Source of the DNA: Arcobacter sp. CECT 8983
GTDB lineage: Bacteria > Campylobacterota > Campylobacteria > Campylobacterales > Arcobacteraceae
DNA: 64,000 bases
Direction: 5' to 3'
Assembly (NCBI RefSeq): GCF_004118855.1
Contig: NZ_PDKF01000004.1
Location: 62,001 to 126,000 of the forward strand
In this document: in pieces, positions 16,877-26,248 of the stretch
Numbering within the stretch: the first letter of the stretch is position 1
Layout: each line of letters begins with the position of its first letter
Translations under genes and position numbers: made by a program
The notes under the pieces: model-generated
Database searches by the model: none
What the model was told of the DNA's origin: nothing
What the model saw: only the letters and a program-made list of their open reading frames with translations

Positions 16877-18622
16877 ATGGATCAACTTTTAAAGTTTATT
16901 AACAACTTAAATGCTGCACAAAGAGCTGTAATAATTGGAGGTTTTTCTATTTTATTTGTGCTACTAGTTGGATTATTGGTATATTCAAATATAAAAGCAG
17001 AAGATAAAAAACTTAATTATACTATTGCAAGTAATTTAACTAAAAATCAAGTAATGATGGCAAGTAATGAGCTTGAAGCATCAGGTGTTCCTTTTTCTGT
17101 TATAGGAAGTGGAAACTCTCTTACACTTAAAACATCAAAAGAGTTTATTAATATTGCAAAAATTAAACTTGTTACAAGTGAAGCTGCAACAAGTAAACAC
17201 GTTGGTTGGGAAATATTTGAGAAATCTTCTTTAGGAACAACAAATTTTGAAAATAATGTAAAATTTTTAAGAGCAACAGAAGGTGAATTATCTAGATCTT
17301 TAGAGTCTCTTTCTGGAGTTTTAAGTGCAAGTGTTAAAATAGCAATTCCTAAAAATACAATTTTTACAGAAAGAAAAAGTGAACCAACTGCATCAGCAGT
17401 ACTTTCATTAAAACCTGGAGTTTTTTTAACACAAAAACAAATTGATGGAATAAAAAACTTCATTGCATCAGCAGTTCCTGATTTAGAAGTTGAGAATATC
17501 AAACTTATAGATCAAGATGGTGCTTTATTACAAATGTCAACAGATGATTTAGAAAATGAAAAATCATTAACACAAAATAAGTATAAACAAAAACTTGAAA
17601 AAGATTATGAAAAAAAGATTGTAGAGTTATTAGAGCCAGTAGTTGGGGTTGGAAGAGTTGTTGCAAGAGTAACAATGGAATTAGATTTCAAAAAAAGACA
17701 TGTTCAAGAAGAAATATACGAACCTGAAGGAACAATAAGAAGTCAACAAACTACAGAAAATAGTTCAAGTGCAACTGGAGGAAATCCTGGTACTGGTGGA
17801 ACAGCTGGGGTTGAGAATAATATTCAAGTACCTGATGAAGCAAATGGAAATAACGGGATTCAATCAAATAGCGAAAGTTCTAAGAATATAACTAACTATG
17901 AAATCTCAAAAAAAATAATAGATGAAAAGAACAATAACTATTCTTCTGTTAAAAAAGTAAGTGCAGCAGTAACTTTTGATTCAACAGTATTTGAAAATAA
18001 TGAAAATAAAGAAGAATTTTTAGCCTCAATAGAGTCTATAGTTCAAGAAACAATAGGTTTTAATGCAAAAAGAGGTGACAAAATTGCAGTAAAAGCTTTC
18101 AAATTTGTTACAATGAAAAATACGAAAGTTCAAGTTGACGAAAATGGAAATCCTGTGATTGTTGATGCTTCAGAAGCAGACTCTTCAGTTGATACTTTAA
18201 GTATGGTTAAATCAATATTAAAAGAGTTTAGTGAATATTTCCAATATTTAATTGCAGCATTACTATTATTTATTTTTTACAAAAAATTCATTGTTAATCA
18301 TGAAGTTGTTATATTAGGAGATGAAGGCAAAAGAAAAGTTGATGCTGATGGTAATCCTATTGATGATGATTTTATGAATGAGTTCTTAGGTGATTATGAA
18401 AATGAGTTTGATAGAAATACTGCAAAAGGTAGATTAAAGTCTAAAGTCAAAAGTCAAATTATGAATAATATTGAAGGCTTAGATGAAGAGAGTGCTGCTA
18501 AGTATGAAGTATTAATTGAAGCAATTGATAAAGAGATAAATAATAATCCAGAAGAAATAGCAAGAATGATTGAGTTACTACTTACAGAAGGTAGTGGTAA
18601 ATTTAAATCGGAAAGAAAATAA
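16877..18622 (+). CDS. fliF: Flagellar MS-ring protein FliF
   Basis: 581 residues. Two membrane helices (about 17-38 and 455-475) flank the periplasmic ring-building motifs. Recognised by ASNELEASGVPFSV, GWEIFEKSSLGTTNFEN and RATEGELSRSLESL in the N-terminal half. The C-terminal cytoplasmic tail (NPEEIARMIELLL) binds FliG. FliF forms the MS ring and part of the C ring collar, the first structure assembled. fliG starts two bases after its stop. Confidence 0.97.
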   Translation: MDQLLKFINNLNAAQRAVIIGGFSILFVLLVGLLVYSNIKAEDKKLNYTIASNLTKNQVMMASNELEASGVPFSVIGSGNSLTLKTSKEFINIAKIKLVTSEAATSKHVGWEIFEKSSLGTTNFENNVKFLRATEGELSRSLESLSGVLSASVKIAIPKNTIFTERKSEPTASAVLSLKPGVFLTQKQIDGIKNFIASAVPDLEVENIKLIDQDGALLQMSTDDLENEKSLTQNKYKQKLEKDYEKKIVELLEPVVGVGRVVARVTMELDFKKRHVQEEIYEPEGTIRSQQTTENSSSATGGNPGTGGTAGVENNIQVPDEANGNNGIQSNSESSKNITNYEISKKIIDEKNNNYSSVKKVSAAVTFDSTVFENNENKEEFLASIESIVQETIGFNAKRGDKIAVKAFKFVTMKNTKVQVDENGNPVIVDASEADSSVDTLSMVKSILKEFSEYFQYLIAALLLFIFYKKFIVNHEVVILGDEGKRKVDADGNPIDDDFMNEFLGDYENEFDRNTAKGRLKSKVKSQIMNNIEGLDEESAAKYEVLIEAIDKEINNNPEEIARMIELLLTEGSGKFKSERK

Positions 18623-18624
18623 AG

Positions 18625-19632
18625 ATGGCTGAAGAGTATAAAGATTTATTAAAAGGGATGTCAATGCTAAGTAAGGTTGCACATTTCTGTGTCCTTATTG
18701 GTGAAGATGCAACAGTAAAGATTTTCCAACATTTACCAAAAAATGTTGTTGAGGACATTTCTACTGAAATCACAATGATTCAATCTGTTGATAAAGAGAT
18801 ATCACTTGCGATATTAGAAGAGTTTCATTTATTTACTAGGTCTAAAAACTTTATTAGTTCAGGTGGATATGATTATGCTAAAGATATTTTATATAAATCT
18901 TTAGGAAAAGGTGAAGCAGATGAAGTTTTAGCAAAACTATCAAGAATGAAGCTTGCAGCGCAATCATTTGCTTACTTAGATGCAATTAATCCGAAGCAAC
19001 TATCTGACTTTATTAAAGATGAGTCTCCTCAAACTATTGCAGTAATTCTTTCTCATATGGAAGCAACAAAAGCAGCTGATGTTTTAATGCAACTTGAAGA
19101 AGATATCAAAGTTAAAGTTACGATGCAAATGGCAACAATTAAAGATGTATCACCAGATGTTGTAAGAACTATTTCTGTAGTATTAGAGAAGAAGCTTGAA
19201 TCTCTTCTTTCTTCTATTGTTGATGTTGGTGGTGTTAAAGTTGTTGCAGATATGTTAAATAGGGTTGGACCAAAATCTCAAGATATTCTTAAAAATATCA
19301 ATGGTGTTGATACATCATTAGCAACAAAAATTAAAGAAAACATGTTTGTGTTTGAAGATTTATTAAATTTAGATTCAGAACATGTAATGAAAATTTTACA
19401 AAATGTTGATACAGCAGATGTTGCAGTAGCAATGAAAAATGCAACTGAAGATGATATGGCTAAAGTTACAAGTGCAATGTCTCAAAGAGCTAGTGATAGA
19501 TTTAGAGAAGAGTTTGAAATGCTTACAAAAGTTAAAATTAAAGACATTGAAGCTGCACAAAGAAAAATGCTTGATGTTGCACAAAAGATGATTGAAGAAG
19601 GTACAATTGATAGAGATATGGATGAACAATAA
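18625..19632 (+). CDS. fliG: Flagellar motor switch protein FliG
   Basis: 335 residues. The three armadillo-like domains are seen: N-terminal FliF-binding part, the middle ESPQTIAVILSHMEATKAADVL, and the C-terminal torque domain with NVDTADVAVAMKNATEDDMAKV and the charged run RASDRFREEFEML. FliG contacts the stator (MotA here at 29596-30354) and transmits switching from the C ring. Overlaps fliH by one base. Confidence 0.97.
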   Translation: MAEEYKDLLKGMSMLSKVAHFCVLIGEDATVKIFQHLPKNVVEDISTEITMIQSVDKEISLAILEEFHLFTRSKNFISSGGYDYAKDILYKSLGKGEADEVLAKLSRMKLAAQSFAYLDAINPKQLSDFIKDESPQTIAVILSHMEATKAADVLMQLEEDIKVKVTMQMATIKDVSPDVVRTISVVLEKKLESLLSSIVDVGGVKVVADMLNRVGPKSQDILKNINGVDTSLATKIKENMFVFEDLLNLDSEHVMKILQNVDTADVAVAMKNATEDDMAKVTSAMSQRASDRFREEFEMLTKVKIKDIEAAQRKMLDVAQKMIEEGTIDRDMDEQ

Positions 19633-20294
19633 TGAATAAAGCAAATGTATACTCAAATGCAAAAGTTGTAAAAAACAGTGAAGTTCAAGAGTACCAATTA
19701 GGTACTTTTGTTAAAGATGAAGCTGGACAAACACAACAGGTTAATATTCCAACATCTGTACTAAATACAAGTAATATCAATGGTGATATGGAAGCTGTAC
19801 TAAGTGAAATAAAAAATTTAAGTACTCAACTTACTCAAATGAATCAAAAAGTTACTAGTCTTGAAAATGCAGGAGTAAAAGAGAAAGATATAGATGCACA
19901 AGTTGTTCAAGCTATAAAAGATTTAAAACATTATGCAAACTTTTTTGAACAAGCAACTTTTCAGATGGAAACAAAACTTCTTAAAACATCTATTTCAATA
20001 GCACAAAAAATTATTGCAATAGAAATTGGACAAAACTCAGCAGCAATTGCAAAACAAACTATTTCTCATCTTTTAGAGAAGATAAAGAATGCTTCAAAAG
20101 TTAAGATACATTTGAATCCAAAAGATTATCAAGTATTAAAAGATGAACTAAATTTAGAAAATTTTATTCAATTAGTTGACGATCCCAACGTAACAGCAGG
20201 TGGAGTAGTTATAGCTAGTGATTTAGGAAACTTTGATGGCAATATTGAAGCTAAAGTTAATACTATGCTTGAATCTTTAGATAATGTCTTATAA
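19632..20294 (+). CDS. fliH: Flagellar export apparatus regulator FliH
   Basis: 220 residues. A central helical segment with NFFEQATFQMETKLLKTSISIAQKIIAIEIG and the C-terminal VKIHLNPKDYQVLKDEL..LVDDPNVTAGGVVI are typical of FliH/YscL stator proteins of the export ATPase. FliH dimers tether FliI (41564-42868) to the C ring protein FliN. ATG overlaps the fliG stop. Family match is good although this family diverges quickly. Confidence 0.88.
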   Translation: MNKANVYSNAKVVKNSEVQEYQLGTFVKDEAGQTQQVNIPTSVLNTSNINGDMEAVLSEIKNLSTQLTQMNQKVTSLENAGVKEKDIDAQVVQAIKDLKHYANFFEQATFQMETKLLKTSISIAQKIIAIEIGQNSAAIAKQTISHLLEKIKNASKVKIHLNPKDYQVLKDELNLENFIQLVDDPNVTAGGVVIASDLGNFDGNIEAKVNTMLESLDNVL

Positions 20295-20354
20295 AAAAAC
20301 TTACAAAAAATAAACTATTTAAATATTTCTTTTATATAATCTTTTTTACTATAA

Positions 20355-20368
20355 TTTTGTGATATAAT
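20355..20368 (+). promoter_or_regulatory. Extended -10 promoter before fliN
   Basis: TTTTGTGATATAAT, nearly identical to the elements at 1256-1269 and 28298-28311, 28 bases before the fliN ATG. It gives fliN and the following hook genes their own start. Confidence 0.6.
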
Positions 20369-20395
20369 GTAGTAATTTAACAAAAAAGTGCATTT

Positions 20396-20683
20396 ATGGA
20401 AATTAGTGAAAGAGATTATGACCTATTAGTAGATACAGAAATTACTGTTGATGTTATGCTAGGAAGTGCAAATGTTACTATAAAAGAGTTTTTAGAACTT
20501 TCAGAAGGTGACATTATATCTTTAGATAAGCAAGCTGGTTCAGGTGGTGATATCTTTGTAAATAAAAGAATTATCGGTACAGGTGATATCATTGTAATTG
20601 ACGAAAAACTAGCAGTAAGAGTTCAAGAAGCAATGGATTCTGATAATGTAGTTAGATATTTCTTTGATGAAAAAGCAAACTAG
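20396..20683 (+). CDS. fliN: Flagellar motor switch protein FliN
   Basis: 95 residues, essentially one SpoA domain: LLVDTEITVDVMLGSANVTIKEFLELSEGDIISLDKQAG and NKRIIGTGDIIVIDEKLAVRV. FliN forms the base of the C ring and docks FliH. A second SpoA protein, FliY, is encoded at 28681-29592, as in other Campylobacterota. FliM is not in this window. The ribosome site before the ATG is weak. Confidence 0.93.
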   Translation: MEISERDYDLLVDTEITVDVMLGSANVTIKEFLELSEGDIISLDKQAGSGGDIFVNKRIIGTGDIIVIDEKLAVRVQEAMDSDNVVRYFFDEKAN

Positions 20684-20692
20684 GAGATTATT

Positions 20693-21367
20693 ATGGCAGT
20701 AGAAAATAATGTAACAGTTAATAGTTCAAGGGGAGCAGATGGCAATTCATATACTACTTCTGTAGCTAATGATGAACTAACAAACAATGACTTTTTAAGA
20801 TTAATGTTAGAACAGCTTAAAATGCAAGATCCTACAAAACCTATGGATTCTGAACAAATGCTTACTACTCAAATGCAAATGTCAAGTATCAATACCAATC
20901 TTGAAACAATTAAAACAATGCAGTATCTTGCTGATTCTTTTAAGCAATCAAATATCTCTAATGCAGCAACAATAATAGGTAAAAATATAGAAGATGGAAA
21001 TGTTGGTGATAATGGAGTTACTAAAGCATATACTGTAAATTCAGTAGAAACTGTAGATGGAGAAGTTATATTAAAAGCGCGACAAATTTTATATATTGAA
21101 GACCAAGTAAGAGATAAAGATGGTAATTATGTTTTTTATGATGTAAAAGGTCAAATATTAGATGAAAATGGTAAACCAACTGGGAAAAAAGTTGCGTTAG
21201 AAGATCCAGGAAGGGTAATCATAGATAAAGATGGAAATCCTGTAATTTTAGATGAAAATAATGAAATCATTGAAGATTCAGGATATACAGTAGATGGAAG
21301 TACTATGCCTGTTTATTCTGACCAATTGTCTGCTATTCCTTTTTCTCAAGTTACTAAAATATTCTAA
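20693..21367 (+). CDS. flgD: Hook-capping protein FlgD
   Basis: 224 residues. The conserved FlgD start is present: LTNNDFLRLMLEQLKMQDPTKPMDS and QMQMSSINTNLETIK. The centre is replaced by an Asp/Gly/Lys-rich segment (KDGNPVILDENNE-type repeats, residues about 135-205) unlike the Ig-like domain of enterobacterial FlgD. FlgD caps the growing hook and is discarded afterwards. AGGAG ribosome site; followed directly by the hook gene. Confidence 0.9.
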   Translation: MAVENNVTVNSSRGADGNSYTTSVANDELTNNDFLRLMLEQLKMQDPTKPMDSEQMLTTQMQMSSINTNLETIKTMQYLADSFKQSNISNAATIIGKNIEDGNVGDNGVTKAYTVNSVETVDGEVILKARQILYIEDQVRDKDGNYVFYDVKGQILDENGKPTGKKVALEDPGRVIIDKDGNPVILDENNEIIEDSGYTVDGSTMPVYSDQLSAIPFSQVTKIF

Positions 21368-21377
21368 AGGCTAAAAA

Positions 21378-22832
21378 ATGATTAGTGGATTATGGAATGG
21401 AATATCTGGACTTAGTGCCTTTGAAAGAGCATTAAGTTCTCAATCAAATAATGTTACAAACTCTAATACAATCGGACATAAGTCAGATAGAGTTAGTTTT
21501 GCAGATATGATGTATCAATCAGGCTATGGAAAAGGTGTAAATATTCAATCTGTACAAAAAGACTTTTCACAAGGTGGACTTAAAGATACAGGAAATGATT
21601 TAGATGTTGCCATTGAAGGAAGAGGTTTTTTTGTTGTAAATGATCCCTTAACCGGAGAGACTTTCTACACAAGAGCTGGAAACTTTAAAATGGGTGCTGA
21701 TGGAACACTTCAAACAGTAGATAACAAAAAAATATATGGTTCTTCTCCTGCTTTAACTAATTTAGTTAGCTCTGATGGTTCAACACAGTTTAACTCAGAT
21801 TATAGTGTGGATATTAGTTCAAAACAAATCTCTACATCAGACTATTTAGAATCAATAAATGCAAAAGCTACAGATTATACTAAAACTGCAAAAGATAGTG
21901 GTGTTTCAGGAAGTGGATTTAAAGATAAAGATTCAAAAATTTCTGATATCCAAGCTCTTATTACAAATTATAAAGAAAAATTAGAACTTTTTGCAAGTGA
22001 TCCTAATGCAACTAGTCAAGCCTCTACATCTCAACAAAATCAAATCTCTTATAGCACTTTTTTAACAGATTTACAAGATACAGATGATTTTGTAGAAGTT
22101 ACAGTTGATGGTGAAAAAGTAAGACAATATTTTGATACTGATGTTCAAACTACAATGAATCTTTTTGCTGATAAATTATCTTCTGTAATAGGTTTAACAG
22201 CAAGTGTTGATGCTACTGGACTTGTAACAATAGATTCTTTAATCCCTGGGAAAAGCTTTGATATAAGAGAAGCTGCAATAAATACTAGTTCACCTGCAAT
22301 AACTGAGACAATATCTCCATCAAATGGTACTGGAAGAGCAATGCTTGATGATGCTAGAGAGGCTTTAAAAAATGCATTAGAAGCAGCAGATGCCAAATTA
22401 ATTGAAATGACCCATACTATTCCTAGTAGTGGTGCTGCTTTAGGTGCAATAGGAGAATTACAATTAAAACTTGATAGTTTAGGTATAACAGAAGATGTAT
22501 TTGGTAATTTATCTATAGAAAATGGAGCAATATATGCAAAGGATGGGGATAATAAGTTTTTAATAGGAAAATTAGAAACTGTTATGTTTACTAATCCTAA
22601 TGGATTAGATCCTCAAGGAAATAATTTATATAGGGCAACTAAAGAGGCAGGAGAAATGATGAATGCATCTAACGTAAATAATTTAGTTGGTTCATCAGTA
22701 GAACTTAGTAATACAAACTTAGGTGAGGGTTTAGTTGATTTAATGGTATATCAAAGAGCATTTGAAGCAAGTTCTAAATCAATTACAACATCTGATGAGT
22801 TTCTTAAAACAGCAATACAACTAAAGAAATAA
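21378..22832 (+). CDS. flgE: Flagellar hook protein FlgE (first of two)
   Basis: 484 residues. N-terminal GISGLSAFERALSSQSNNVTNSNTIGHKSDR and C-terminal helix NLGEGLVDLMVYQRAFEASSKSITTSDE are hook-protein ends; the core has GRGFFVVNDPLTGETFYTRAGNFK. Middle domains (about 160-300) include the KISDIQALITNY segment shared with the larger paralog directly downstream. Builds the hook or part of it. It follows flgD closely; a long hairpin separates it from the next gene. Confidence 0.93.
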   Translation: MISGLWNGISGLSAFERALSSQSNNVTNSNTIGHKSDRVSFADMMYQSGYGKGVNIQSVQKDFSQGGLKDTGNDLDVAIEGRGFFVVNDPLTGETFYTRAGNFKMGADGTLQTVDNKKIYGSSPALTNLVSSDGSTQFNSDYSVDISSKQISTSDYLESINAKATDYTKTAKDSGVSGSGFKDKDSKISDIQALITNYKEKLELFASDPNATSQASTSQQNQISYSTFLTDLQDTDDFVEVTVDGEKVRQYFDTDVQTTMNLFADKLSSVIGLTASVDATGLVTIDSLIPGKSFDIREAAINTSSPAITETISPSNGTGRAMLDDAREALKNALEAADAKLIEMTHTIPSSGAALGAIGELQLKLDSLGITEDVFGNLSIENGAIYAKDGDNKFLIGKLETVMFTNPNGLDPQGNNLYRATKEAGEMMNASNVNNLVGSSVELSNTNLGEGLVDLMVYQRAFEASSKSITTSDEFLKTAIQLKK

Positions 22833-22841
22833 TTTCTTTAG

Positions 22842-22893
22842 TTTGTGTTTAAATATCAGTGCTTAATTTTAAGCATTAATATTTGAACATGAA
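22842..22893 (+). repeat. Long imperfect hairpin between the two flgE genes
   Basis: Bases 22842-22866 pair with 22869-22893: 25 positions with one C-A mismatch and four G-U pairs, centred on GCTTAATTTTAAGC. No T-tract follows, so a simple terminator is unlikely. It may set the ratio of the two hook proteins by stalling, processing or mRNA protection. Confidence 0.5.
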
Positions 22894-22925
22894 AGTGTTT
22901 AAAAATTTATCTAAAAGGATAAATC

Positions 22926-25859
22926 ATGATCGGAGCATTATGGACAGGAATTTCAGGACTTGCGTCTCATCAAGCGGCGTTAGATAACGAATCACATAAT
23001 ATCGCGAATGTTAATACAATAGGTTATAAATCTTCAAGAATCTCTTTTGCAGATCAAATGTATCAAGATAGAATTGGTAAAGGTTCTAAAATACTTGATG
23101 CTGAAAAACTTTATGTACAAGGAAGCTTAAAGCTTACTGGAGTTGATTATGATATGGCAATTAATGGAGATGGTTTTTTTACAGTAAAAAACACTACTTC
23201 TAGAGGAAGTGGAGAAAATTATTATACCCGTGCTGGTAACTTCAGAATGGGTGATAATGGTACACTTCAAGATGCAGCTGGTAATGAAGTTCAAGGGTGG
23301 GCTATGAGAGCCATTGATCCAAATAAAGATGTTGTATCAACTGACCCAAATAACAAAACTTTTACTAGTGATTATACTAAGCTTTTAACATCAAAAGTAA
23401 TTAAATATTCAAACTATATAGAGACAATTACAGCTAAAGCAACTGATTATAATCAAAGTGCAAAAGCAGACTCATCAACTATTTATGAAGGAGCAGGTGG
23501 AAAAAGTAAAGCATCAAAAATTTCTGATGTGGAAGCTTTAGTTGCTGATTATGCTTCTTGGCTTCAAAAACTTGCAGATAATCCTGATGGAGGAAGTGCA
23601 AGCTCAATTGCTCAAATTTCTCAAGTAAACTTTAAATCAGGTTCTGATGGACTTATCTCTAAAGAAGGAGATCAAGTATATGTATATATAGATGGAAAGA
23701 AAATTTCTCAAAACTATATTTCTACTTCAGCATCTCAAGATTTCATTGATAGTTTAAAAACAGGAAAAGCTTCTGTTACAGGTAATAATACATCAACAGC
23801 AACTTATTCTGTAGATAGCCCAACTAATAATACAAGATATGAAATTGAAATAAATGGAACAACTGTATATTATGAGAGTGATAATGATGCAACTACAGAT
23901 GAAATTAGAAATGGACTTAAGCTTGCAATAGAAGCAGAAAGTACTCTTTCAGGGTATACTGTAAATATGCCTGCTGCACCTGATAAAACAATTACTATCT
24001 CTCATGCAGACCCAATTGAAATTTCAGAAAGAACTTTTGATAGTCTTGTACCTCTTGATTTAGATGTAGCTGCAAGTAGAATTGCTACATATAGAGCTTT
24101 AGCTGATAAAATTTCAGAAATTCAAGGTCTTAGAGCTACTATGGTTAGTGAGACAAACTCTACAACTGGAAATAATGATGTTTTAGAAGATAGTGATAAC
24201 TTTAAGTTATCTACATCTAATATGGATATGATAAAAGGGATTCTTCAAATTAAATCTTTAATTCCTGGTGTAGCTTTTGATATTTCTGAAATAGGTGAGA
24301 TATCTGGTAATAATACTGTTGCAGGTGATTTCCAAACTACAACTGTAGCTTCTGCTGGTGAAGGTGTTGGAGCACTTCAAAGTGCGAGAGATGCCCTTGC
24401 AAGAGCAATTACAGGAAATCAAAGGGATGTATATACTACAGCTGATTTAAAATTAGATATACCTAATATCAAAAATGACTTTACATATTCTATTTCAATC
24501 TTTGATAAAGAACTAGATAAAATTATTCCTGTACCAAATGATAATGGAACACCTCCTCAAGCTACAAATATTAGTATTGGCGATGTTGATAGTGTTCAAG
24601 ATTTTGTAGATAAATTTAATGCACAAGCAGCTTTATCTAGTCCTATGTTATCTGATTATGTAGAAGCAGTAAATATCAATGGAAATGTTGTAATTCAAAC
24701 ATTAGATAATAATTATGATGTTGAGTTTAGTGGAAACTTAAAAGGTGCATTGCCATTTTATTTAGATGAAACTTCAGGAATTACTAACTCTCATACAGCT
24801 CCTGTAGCGGCAACTTCTACTATTGATACAGCAACGCTAACTTTCCCAGGTACATTCACATATAATTATAGTGGTTCAAGTGGTTCTAATACTATTACTC
24901 TAACAGGAGTAACAGATATCAATGATTTAGCTACAAAATTACAAGCAGATCCAAATATTGATACTGTTACAACATCGGGAACAGATATAGCAATTACTTT
25001 TGCAGATAAAACAATGGATATAACTGCTTCATCATTAGATGATTCAGATGGTGGTACTGCAGCTGTAAATGATGCTGTGCTTCCTCAAAATCACACAGGA
25101 GGAACAACAACTTCTGCAATTAATACAGCAACATTAACATTCCCTACAACTGATAATTTTGTATTCTATTATGAAAAAGCAGATGGTACAAAAGGTAGTG
25201 TGGATATTCCAGCAGGAACAGCTAATGAAACAGCTATGGCTGCATTAATCCAAGCAGATTCTAATATTACTACAGCTGCATTTGCCGGAAATACAATAAC
25301 TATTACTCCTGCAAATGAAGATTATGCATTTACTTCTACAACATTAATTTCAGATGCACCTACTTCTATGTTACCACTTGATAAAAACAATGATTACAGT
25401 GGAAGACAAGGTGCAGGAGCTGAGTTTATTGAATTAGTAAATACAATTGATCAAACTACGACTCAAAGTTCACTTCAATTAAAACTTGATACTTTAGGTA
25501 TCTCTGATTCAGCATTCGGAGAGTTTTCTGTAGATAGTACAGGACTTATTACAATGAAACAAGACGGTGCAGAGTTTGCTATTGGTCAAGTTTCAATTGC
25601 ATTGTTTAATAATACAAGAGGGTTAAATCCAAGTGGAGACAACCTACTAGCAAAAACAAATGAATCTGGGGAACCAATCTATAACCTAAATAATGAGAAA
25701 ACTGCTAAAATTGAAGGTAAAACTTTAGAACTTTCAACAGCAAATTTATCTGAGAGTTTAGTTAACTTAATGGTATTCCAAAGAGCATTTGAAGCAAATG
25801 CTAAATCAATTACTACATCAGATCAATTACTAAACACACTAATCAATCTAAAAAGATAA
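22926..25859 (+). CDS. flgE: Large flagellar hook protein FlgE paralog
   Basis: 977 residues, about twice the size of the upstream paralog. Ends are hook-type: GISGLASHQAALDNESHNIANVNTIGYKSSR and NLSESLVNLMVFQRAFEANAKSITTSD. Inserted into the surface region are beta-rich modules: about residues 278-371 (ATYSVDSPTNN, INGTTVYYESDNDATTDEI), 625-725 and 727-822. The last two both open with INTATLTFP/IDTATLTFP and share LQADPNI/IQADSNI and TSTTL/TASSL, so they look like a duplication. Such modules resemble surface domains of phage tail and adhesin proteins. AAAGGA ribosome site. Probably the main or terminal hook subunit. Confidence 0.92.
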   Translation: MIGALWTGISGLASHQAALDNESHNIANVNTIGYKSSRISFADQMYQDRIGKGSKILDAEKLYVQGSLKLTGVDYDMAINGDGFFTVKNTTSRGSGENYYTRAGNFRMGDNGTLQDAAGNEVQGWAMRAIDPNKDVVSTDPNNKTFTSDYTKLLTSKVIKYSNYIETITAKATDYNQSAKADSSTIYEGAGGKSKASKISDVEALVADYASWLQKLADNPDGGSASSIAQISQVNFKSGSDGLISKEGDQVYVYIDGKKISQNYISTSASQDFIDSLKTGKASVTGNNTSTATYSVDSPTNNTRYEIEINGTTVYYESDNDATTDEIRNGLKLAIEAESTLSGYTVNMPAAPDKTITISHADPIEISERTFDSLVPLDLDVAASRIATYRALADKISEIQGLRATMVSETNSTTGNNDVLEDSDNFKLSTSNMDMIKGILQIKSLIPGVAFDISEIGEISGNNTVAGDFQTTTVASAGEGVGALQSARDALARAITGNQRDVYTTADLKLDIPNIKNDFTYSISIFDKELDKIIPVPNDNGTPPQATNISIGDVDSVQDFVDKFNAQAALSSPMLSDYVEAVNINGNVVIQTLDNNYDVEFSGNLKGALPFYLDETSGITNSHTAPVAATSTIDTATLTFPGTFTYNYSGSSGSNTITLTGVTDINDLATKLQADPNIDTVTTSGTDIAITFADKTMDITASSLDDSDGGTAAVNDAVLPQNHTGGTTTSAINTATLTFPTTDNFVFYYEKADGTKGSVDIPAGTANETAMAALIQADSNITTAAFAGNTITITPANEDYAFTSTTLISDAPTSMLPLDKNNDYSGRQGAGAEFIELVNTIDQTTTQSSLQLKLDTLGISDSAFGEFSVDSTGLITMKQDGAEFAIGQVSIALFNNTRGLNPSGDNLLAKTNESGEPIYNLNNEKTAKIEGKTLELSTANLSESLVNLMVFQRAFEANAKSITTSDQLLNTLINLKR

Positions 25860-25863
25860 TATT

Positions 25864-25890
25864 TTAAGAAGGCTTCTTTAGCCTTCTTAA
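25864..25890. terminator. Terminator after the large flgE
   Basis: Perfect ten-base stem TTAAGAAGGC / GCCTTCTTAA with a seven-base loop, six bases after the stop codon. The tail is AT-rich but not a pure T-run, so partial read-through to the next gene is possible. Confidence 0.65.
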
Positions 25891-25908
25891 TGAATTAAAG
25901 AGGGGAAT

Positions 25909-26238
25909 TTGGATAATTTTTTATTAATTACAATAATAGGAGTTTTACTTTTATACTTTTTTTCTAGTACAAATGTTCATAAATCTTTATATAGAAAAGT
26001 AAATGAAGAAAAAAATATGGTAGAAGAAGAAAACAAACGTTTACAAGATATAATTGATAGATATGAAAAACAAGTAAAAGTAAGTTCAGGTACTTTAAAA
26101 AACTCTCAAGACTCTTTACAAGTTGCAAGGGATGATCTACAAAAATTAAGGCTTGAAAATACTGAATTAAAGCATCAAGTTGAAATCTTAGAAAAAAGAA
26201 CAGAAGAACTTTATGCTCAAGTAAATACTATGGTTTAG
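25909..26238 (+). CDS. Small membrane-anchored coiled-coil protein, function unknown
   Basis: 109 residues: one N-terminal membrane helix (about 3-19, NFLLITIIGVLLLYFF) followed by a continuous coiled coil (about 28-105) rich in Glu, Lys, Leu. Not a known flagellar protein by sequence. TTG start preceded by AGAGGGGA. It lies between the large hook gene and the secreted TPR protein gene, ten bases upstream of the latter, so the pair may act together in the envelope. Function unknown. Confidence 0.7.
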   Translation: MDNFLLITIIGVLLLYFFSSTNVHKSLYRKVNEEKNMVEEENKRLQDIIDRYEKQVKVSSGTLKNSQDSLQVARDDLQKLRLENTELKHQVEILEKRTEELYAQVNTMV

Positions 26239-26248
26239 GAAAACTTTT

